DNA from: Notospermus geniculatus
Taxonomy: Eukaryota; Nemertea; Pilidiophora; Heteronemertea; Lineidae
Reading direction: 5' to 3'
NCBI GenBank assembly: GCA_002633025.1
Contig: NMRB01000891.1
Location: forward strand, 62,001 to 126,000
DNA: 64,000 bases
Below the pieces are notes generated by a model, which was not told the origin of the DNA, did no database searches, and was given only the letters and a program-made list of their open reading frames with translations. A program made the translations under genes and the position numbers. This document shows, one piece after another, positions 48,001 through 57,000 of this stretch. Within the stretch, counting starts at the first letter, position 1; every line of letters starts with the position of its first letter.

Positions 48001-51000
48001 TGAGAATATATACATAATGGCTAAATGGCAACTAAGTACAGGAAAGAAGAGGAATTAGAAAAAAGAAGATGTGGTGGCAGCCTTTTCCTATATAGGGGTA
48101 TAGTACTCAAAAAAATTAAGAAGGGAACTTGGGTAGGCCAGAGGTATGTGAACAAGGGGGTCTGTAGAAAGAAAAGAGAGGCCCCGCTGACAATTAAAGG
48201 GATACTCCACTCACCGCGCAAAATTCTGAATTTGTTGAAATATTGTTAATACATTCAAATCAACCGATATCTGCAACATATCCTATTTTTAAAAATCAGG
48301 AAAATCATCATTTTAGGTATTTTAGTTGGATCCCAAAGAGGGGACCATTACACAGCACTCACGATGTCGTCAGTGCTCAATACATATTCATGAAGGAACT
48401 ACAACCAAAAGGCCTAGGCTGTTACAGTATTAGCTCATTCACTACAAAGGTTGTCAGCCTATTGACACTAGTAGTGAGCCCCCGCAACCACTCGGCCAGG
48501 CCCCACAACAACGTCCATCCACTGCCCGAGTCAACCCACACAATAGACAAACGCAGTCGCAGGACCCAACCGGGGGGCCGCGAAAACTCACCAGTGACAT
48601 CAGAACTCATGCCAATAGTCTACATGGATTAAAAAATTCAAAAGCCGGCAATGAGTGGAGCCTCCCCTAATTACCGTCCAACGATTGTTTCACATTCAAG
48701 AGAAATAATGCTGTACACTCAACAACCCTGGCTCGCACCTGAAGAGGGATCTGAAAATTTTGAACACGGTAAACTCCATTTAACAAAAACTCAATTTTAC
48801 CGACCATATTCATTTGTTGAAACCAACGGTCATGAGGATTGATAATTGTCATGACATTCGTGAAGAAATCCTCACGAAGGTTGTTTAGGAGAGGACACTG
48901 AAGGACCACATGACCTGTTGATTGGTCCCTAAAACCGCAACCACAACATGGATCTAAAACATTTGGATAATTATGGTAATAATAATGGCTTCTAAAAAGG
49001 AAGTCGCACCTAGCCCTATTTAACACAATTTCCGCAGGCCGACTTACATTTATCCTCATAGTAGACAATTGTCTCTTTCCACCTCGGAGATGAGACCTAA
49101 GATGATATTTAAATGAGTTCATTGACACACTGTTTCTTATGTTAATTGGCAATGAGTCACAGTGAATGAGGGACTGAGGTACAGCAGATCGTATGAGCCC
49201 TCTACTAATTACGAGGAAATTGATAATTCCGAGTTCGTCGAAGTCTGACATTAGGGGTAGGATTTCTGTAAGTACTATATACATTTTGTAAATAAGATGG
49301 TACCAGGCCATTGTTATACTCCATGTCATATGCTAAAGTGATTAGTTTCTCCTTACGCCTGTCTTCAAGACTCATCCATCCTAAACGGTAGTATGTAAAC
49401 ATTGAAACGTTTCAAAAGAAACGGGCCAAATGAAACGACCCAAAAAACATGCTAAATCTGAAGTTACATGGCAGAAACGGTGTAATTTTGTTATTTCCAG
49501 TTCATTTTTGGCACTTTCATGGCATAATAGCATTAAAATCTCTCAAAACACACGTCTCCCGTTCAAAACACACTTGTTGTTATTGTTTACATGACACCAT
49601 GCTTCCCATTCATTCAATGTTCAAGGTCTCCGATCCCAAATATGGAAGTCGTCGCTTCAGAAATTCNTGTCACATTTCAATCTCTCCCTCACTCCTACCC
49701 CCTCAGGATTACTTTTGGAACACACCTTATCGGTCAACAATGGTGGGTACCGTACCACTGTCACATCACAACAATGCATGCTCATTCTTTACAAAACTAC
49801 TGTAAAGCAGGTAAATTTCGTGTGCAGGAAATTTTCGTGAATTTCGCGAGAGTGTATGAGTCGCGAATATAAATACACGCAAGTGATAAATATGGTCCGT
49901 GAAAAAAGCTGAAAAAATGGCAGAGACTCGCGAAAATATGTCTATAATTCTTGATTCGCGAAAATTTCCTGCCGCGAAATTACCTTGCTTTACAGTATTT
50001 TTCAGGTAACATTATTTGCATTTTTAGCTCACCTGTGAGCTATAGTCGTCACGCGGTGTCCGTCGTCCGTCGTCGTCCATCGTCCGTCGTCCGTCGTAGT
50101 CTGTTAGCAGGGCACGTTTCGTAACCGCTGGGGCTATTGATCTGAAACTTGGTACATATATACCCCTGGGTCATATATTTTGATGGATGCAATTCAAATG
50201 CCCAGGCCTAGGCCTACCCTGCCCTGTTATGCCTAACTGTAAAAATAGGCATACACTTGAACACAGAATTGTCATGTGTTCTTCTGGGACATTCACCCAC
50301 AGGTGAGCACATGGTCCATGGACCATTTCATTAGCAATTTCTCTAGAATTTTCAGATTTGAACATAAAATTTCTTTCTGTCTTTGGTTTTATTTCATCAT
50401 TTGTTACCGGTATATTCGATATGGGATGAAATTCCTCAGTTTTCAGCCATAGAAATGTGTTTCATTCATTCTGTAAGCTTTTCAGATTTATCATCTAAGA
50501 TTTTAGTAAAATCAGTTCGTAAAAACTTTGCCCCATCATCAATATATTTCAGCCTTTATCAAATACTATACCACCGGTACTTGATCCCAAAGCAGAACGG
50601 GTAAGATGTCCGTGAGGTGGAAAAGTTAACATTTTGGGCATGATTGATTTCGATGTCTTAATACCTAACATTTATGAGAACTTCTGTTGGTGAATGGATT
50701 GATGTTTAAACACACTCATAATGATGTTGTATCTACATGTAAAAGTTCTGGACTTCTTGGAAGTCGCTTTTGCTCAGTTTGTAGAGTATAATGGTTATTG
50801 AAGACCAAAGCTAGTACCAGACATAACAATCCCTATTTTGTGTGATAGGTGAGTTGGGAATTTGTCCTGTCCATAATCTCAAGATGTGACTTTCTCATAA
50901 CCAGGGATATTAATAACAATTGGGATATTAACAAAATATGACTGATGGTGAAAAGTGAAAAAAACACCTGTCTCTAAGCATTTTCTTTGGCCATTTCTGT

Positions 51001-54000
51001 AACAGAATTGAAAATGAAAGAGGCTGAAATCTATTATCTTCCTTCCTCTGTAACATTTTCTCATGAATATGTTTTTCTCTCAAATATCATTTGAACTCAG
51101 TTCCATCATTTGCCAACTTCGATTTAGCATCAGCTCTGTTCATCTCATAGCAAAATTTTTTACCTGTGTTCTGATGAGCGTTTAAAATATCATGAGAATT
51201 TTCTTTTTCGAAGTTGGTTGGATTTGATAGACTAGATTTTAATTTCTCGATCTTCTTGCTATGGCTGTGGTCAAAAAAATTCGCCAATTACAGTCATAAA
51301 GTAATCATGGCTGATAGAACTGCCAACTAATGGGTGCCAAGTTGCTGATAGAACTGCTAACTTAGGTGCCAAGTTGGTTCTCAATGGGCAATTCACTGTA
51401 GAAAGATATGGGCAGCCATTTGTGTCATTGGTCTTTGTGTAATTATACTCCTTCTCTCCTCCAGCTCGAGCGCATGAAGAATTTCGATTTCGACGAGTGG
51501 CGCCGACGCTATATGAATTGGATGAACCACAACAAGTCTCGTGTTATGGACTTCTTCCGCAAACAGGATCGCGATCACGATGGGAAGATCACACGAGAAG
51601 AGTTCATCCAAGGGATACTCAAGTCAAGTAAGTCGTCCTAGTCATGGGGATGGGGGGCTTGTAGTGGCAAGGGAACAGTGTGTGGCGGTCTAGGAAAACC
51701 CAGTGGATGTCGCTGAATGATCAACAAGGGCTGTCAGATTGCCTGTGCATTGATCTAGTCTACTGTTTACCTGTTATGTAGAACATTTCGGCTATTGAAA
51801 TGTGCAGGTTCACCAAGGCCATTAACACTTTCCTCAAATGCGACATTCGCCGGTTTTCCTTGACCGCCACACATATTCTCTTGATCGAGATATCCTCGGC
51901 AGTTGATACACTGCATTTTATAGATTCGGCAAATTTCTGAAATTTAATGCGCAGTATTTTACTGATAATGCAAACTAACAGTGCTTGTGTACCAGTAGAT
52001 AGATTATACATGCTTCCTGCTTCTTGATTAACCCTTTCTCTCCGATGTTCTGTTCAGGCGCTCGACATGATGGGATTAGATTGAGAAGTAAGGCTTGCTA
52101 TTAACTGCATCCTCGATATTAGATCATATTTCATTGTTGTGGGTGTAGTATCTCTGTACATAGCATAGTGCATAATCGGCCATTTTGTTTTCCTATCGTA
52201 CACGTAACTGATTATTTTATTTAAGTACGGAAGACTTGGACACTTTTCAAAGCATAGAGATGGTTCTTACAATACTTGAGCAAAATTGTCAAAAGTTCAC
52301 GCTTATGTGATCCATTGGCATTGACCACTTCGCTGTGGAAAGTTGCCACATAGTGACACCATGTAATACATTTAAAGTACGCAATGCCATGGTTGCATCA
52401 TGACATATTGACCAGAATTCCAGTCTGTCGTAGTGAAGAGATTAAAAAAATACAGAATCATTAATCTTTTGTTCCATCCATTTCATGACTCCTGATTACT
52501 GCCTGACATATCTATGCTTTGAAAAAAGGGTTCATCTTTGGAGATCTTTCTCAGAACCTATAGACAATGAACTACAAAATGCCTCTCAGACAGACACTGC
52601 AAAATCATCATGGTGACTACCGCATGAATGTAAGGGGTTTTGTGCGTCATGTGGACGAAGCTCAAGTCAAAGGTGATGCAGAATTTGTCTGAATGTTCCT
52701 TTGTGGACACGGTGTTTCACATTGAATGATGGACTCTGAGATAAATCCCAAAGATTACAACTGCATGTGCATCCATACATTAACAAGCGAGGTACAGGTC
52801 TATATAATGTCATCTTCAATCATACATGTAGGTGGACGGACGTAACGACAACTTTACTTCATTACCAACATTTTTAATTTGCCCCTCCTTTTAAGTTGGG
52901 AGGCAAAATTCTCCCCTTAATACTTACGCATCACCTGTGAAATTGGTAGTCCCTTCCAGTTTTATGTCCATTCTTCCTGGACTAGATCTCAAACTCCCTA
53001 ATCATGGTGACAGGAAAGGTCTCTTCAGATTTCAGTCATCGCTAGCCTAGTGGACCAATTCCCAAATCAAAAGTACATGTACATGTAGATGCTTCTATTC
53101 TATAGGCTGAACTTTGGTCTCTAGCCCTTAGTTTACTCTTCTCAACCCCAACGTACCCAAGTGTCATGGGTATTTTTAGTACAATGGTGGTCGGCGATTT
53201 GACAAAAGAAATGTCCCCAAAGTTTCACGATGCTAAACCTTGCATTTTGCTCTCATATGTATTCTCATATTTTGATATTTCTAATCACATTATGCAAGAA
53301 TATTTTCCATCGTTGTCTTTTCATTGTCAAAAGCACTTGTTCATCATTTGAGTTACGAAGTAACTTTCATATCGATTTGATGTTGTTCCATGCATGTCTG
53401 CTGCTTTACATGTAAAACAGTACGTTTTGAAATCGTACCTCTTCTTCTCGTCATTTCTTCTATGTTGCATTTCTTCAGGGTGGAGTTATGGTGCACGAGC
53501 GCCTGTTAGGGAATACATTAATTACAAAGGTAGAACGTTGTCAATTGGTTGAGGTTCATGATCGTGGGATTATCATAGCTTTAGTTGTTTCATATTAACT
53601 TTTTTATCCCCCTAATTCCTCGGTATGAAGTCTCCATGTAGGAATTTTCCTTTTAGTACCGGTATCAATTTTCTGACTACCTATTTTCTGAGAACCCTAG
53701 GATAAAGGGTCCCATTCCCTTGTCTATGAATTAGTCCTTTTGTAAAATGAGTAAAAGCTACTATTGAATCTCTGTTGTCAATGTTACCTGTGGTGGCCTG
53801 GTGCTGAAGACTGTTTCCTTGTGAAGGTGCCTTGGTTGTGGGTGCTAGCCGCACTTAATGACTGGCACCTTCAAGTGTACATTGCAATTTTCCACCGCTA
53901 CACTATACATTTACACTTGAGGGTTGCTGGTCGTTTAGTCTACAAGAATGCTTGTAGTATGGCAGCAGGAAAGGTGCTTCTGGTTGGAAGAACTACCAAT

Positions 54001-57000
54001 ATGGTGGATGAACGTGGGCTTAGCCTTGTTAGATATTGGCTCCTTGGTAGACATTGGCTCCGTGTTAGTTGTTGGTGCTTGGTGAAAATTTTTCTTCATA
54101 TTTCATTGAAGAAGTCAACACGTTTTGGTACATGTAGCTGCACTGTGTTTGTGACAAGCATCAGTAAGCTTCTATAGTTGTATTCCATTTTGTGTAGGAT
54201 TTTGGGGAACAGCTTAAAGTTTTGAATATGCCGGAAGTCCTAGTTGCATGTACTGAGTGTTAGGGTTCCATTTAACTATCTCGTCTTGTTCTGGATAATG
54301 CAGGTGTGATGACGATGGTGGAACTGGGTTCAAGGTCTAATCGGATGCCTTTGACACAAACTAACCCAAATTGCACTTTCTATTTCAGAATTCCCAACAA
54401 CCCGAATGGAGATGGGAGCAGTCGCGAACATCTTTGATCGTGATGGTGATGGCTACATTGATTACAAAGAATTTGTGTCAGCGCTGCGGCCAGACAGAGA
54501 GGTATGATCTGCTGGCGATAACAAGAGATGCTGCCAAATAAAAACCCCAGAATCCTCACTCATGATGACATGAAATGACTGTTAAATCTCTCGCTCCCCT
54601 GCATCACCTCTCGGTTTAGTGGATGCCGACAACCCCAGATTACCTCTGGTTGCTAAATCTCTTTACTTTCTATAACAGTCTGTTAGAGAGTGACCACTGA
54701 TATGTGGTCTTCCTATCACCATTTGTCTTACCCCAGATTATCATTGGCTCTTTTATTCCAGTCTTCACGCCGTGGCAACGACTCACAGCGCATCCATGAC
54801 GAAGTGAAGGTACAGTGTTCCAAGTGTACCTGCCAACGCCAGTTCCGTATCCACAAGATCGGAGAAGGCAAATACAGGGTAAGTGGACTATCACCGCATG
54901 AAGCCAAATTTGAGGTGACATATTGGATTCTTGTACATCTGTCTGTTGATATACCCATGTCAACTCAGATTGCGGCACAGCAGAGAATTTGCTTTGTTGC
55001 TGAGAATAACTTAGCTGCTGTGTTGTTGAAGCTCATCGTCCAGAAACCCTGCCTGTATTCCCTCTTTGGCATTGTTACCTTTCCAGAGACATTATCTTTC
55101 TCCCCCTCATGACAATGTACAATGTAGTACACTTAAGGTATGAAGGCACCCATAATGCCACCATAATCATCACGAACAAAATCACTTCACCTTTTGGACC
55201 TCCATTTGTGACCCAGTCTGTGAAAACCCGGCCAAAGTTGCTGGGGAGTGACATAGGCCTTGATCATTCCTGCCCTTTGTTGCACAATCGATAAGGCTTT
55301 ATTTGCCACCAACAGACCGTTGTTTTTTAGCCCGCTTGGCCGCAAGGCCCAGCAGGGCTTATGCTGTGGTTGGGGTCATTTAGTGGTGGTCTGTCGTGCG
55401 TTAGTCCGTACGGCGGTTCGGCGGTACGGCGCTTCGTCCGTAAACTTTTGGTTTGTTAGCGCTCTAGTGCCTTTATTTTTTGACGAATCTTTTTGGTCTT
55501 CAGTGGGTCTATATATGGGCCTAAGATCTAGGTCGAGTTCGATTTTGAGCACGATTGGATTCCTATTTTGGCCTCCAGGGGGCATTTTGTGAAAAATTTC
55601 AAAGGGCTATATTTTGATAATGGTTTGAACTATTATGTTGAAAGTTTGTACACATGTACCTCTAGGTTATAGCAACTTACAGACAAACTTTCGGTGAAAT
55701 CTGATTCTTGACTTTGCCACTAGGGGGCCAAAACCAAAATCACTGAAAGTGCTATTTCTCCATAACCAAGAGATGGATTTTTGTCAAATTTTTTTCGTGG
55801 GTATATCTAATAAGGATACATAAGATACAGTACCCGAGTTTTTAATTTGACCTACTTTTCAAGGTCACAGAGGTCAAGAGATTAATAATATGGCAATTTG
55901 GCATGTTTGTACCTAAATGGCTTTTATGGGGTTGCTGATGATTCCCACCACTGTGCTTCAAGCCAAGCGGGCACAGTGCCATTGGCACTATTTTTCATTG
56001 TGATCAGACTCCCAACCTAACCTATCAACCCTGTGATGTTCAGTGACTTGGGCCGGGTTTTCACAGACCGGGTCACATTTGTAATATCTCAAGAAGAGTA
56101 ACTGCATGTCAAGGTCACTTTACCGTCTGCATTGCAATAACTCTCGGGCCACCATAATCCAAGTTGAGCCTTTTGTCAGCCCGTGAGTTCAAAACGATCG
56201 CATCATCTCTCCCGGTCTGCCAGCATTTCAAAAGTGAGCTACAGTGTGTGTGCATTCATTCAGGCTGGAGGACTATAGACACAGTTATGAAATCTAACTT
56301 TAAAATTATCTGCAACTGGCTGAAACTATTATCCCTGTTGGTAAAACCAGCCATTATAGCGTTATCACATCAATCACATACACCAAAATACCCCTGCACA
56401 TTTCCACTGTCTCCCTGACTTACAAGTATAAGTAAAGTCGTCTCCGAATTTGGCAAATTTTCGACCCCATTTGGGGTCTTCCTCAGGCATTTTCTAGTAG
56501 ACATCCCAGAAGTCAATGAGCTGACTTCCAATGGATGATGTCCATTGAATGAATCAGTGTGAACTGTACAATGACAAGACCTATAGCAAAATAGACCTGA
56601 CAGCAGAAATTTGAAGTGAAGAACTGAACTCAATGTACAAATTGAGCCGTCCTGTCATCTCCTAATGCACCTTTCCTCAATTGAATTTTGTCAACAAATA
56701 AGAACATTTGTTGTTCAACTGCTGCAGTTCCAGCCACAAATATCATTTATCCCAGCGTCTGCTATCCATTCCCTCACTCTTCTTTGCAGTTCGGCGATTC
56801 TCAGAAACTCCGCCTGGTGCGTATCCTGCGTAGCACAGTCATGGTGCGAGTCGGCGGTGGCTGGGTAGCGCTGGATGAGTTTCTCGTCAAGAATGATCCA
56901 TGCCGAGGTAGGTACTCTAGTCATGTGACTAGACAATTCATTCTTGTATCGTATGACATGTGACTCTAGACTGTTGTGACATGTTACACCATAATGTGAC

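Larger units (their letters stand above)
39166..51464 (+). other. 12.3-kb intron hosting retroelements
   Basis: Phase-0 intron before the EF-hand exons. It holds a candidate 75-nt cassette exon (39902-39976), a Penelope-like fragment, the BEL/Pao element, a 377-base gap, a LINE fragment, a MITE copy and a tagctcacctg-type element. The stretches 47422-48660 and 50340-51460 hold nothing I can name. Confidence 0.8.
51628..54388 (+). other. Intron between the EF-hands, with two candidate cassette exons
   Basis: Phase-1 intron of 2.8 kb. It contains a MITE copy (51683-51870) and open, phase-1/1 candidate exons at 52058-52087 and 53479-53529. The remainder is AT-rich. Confidence 0.75.
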
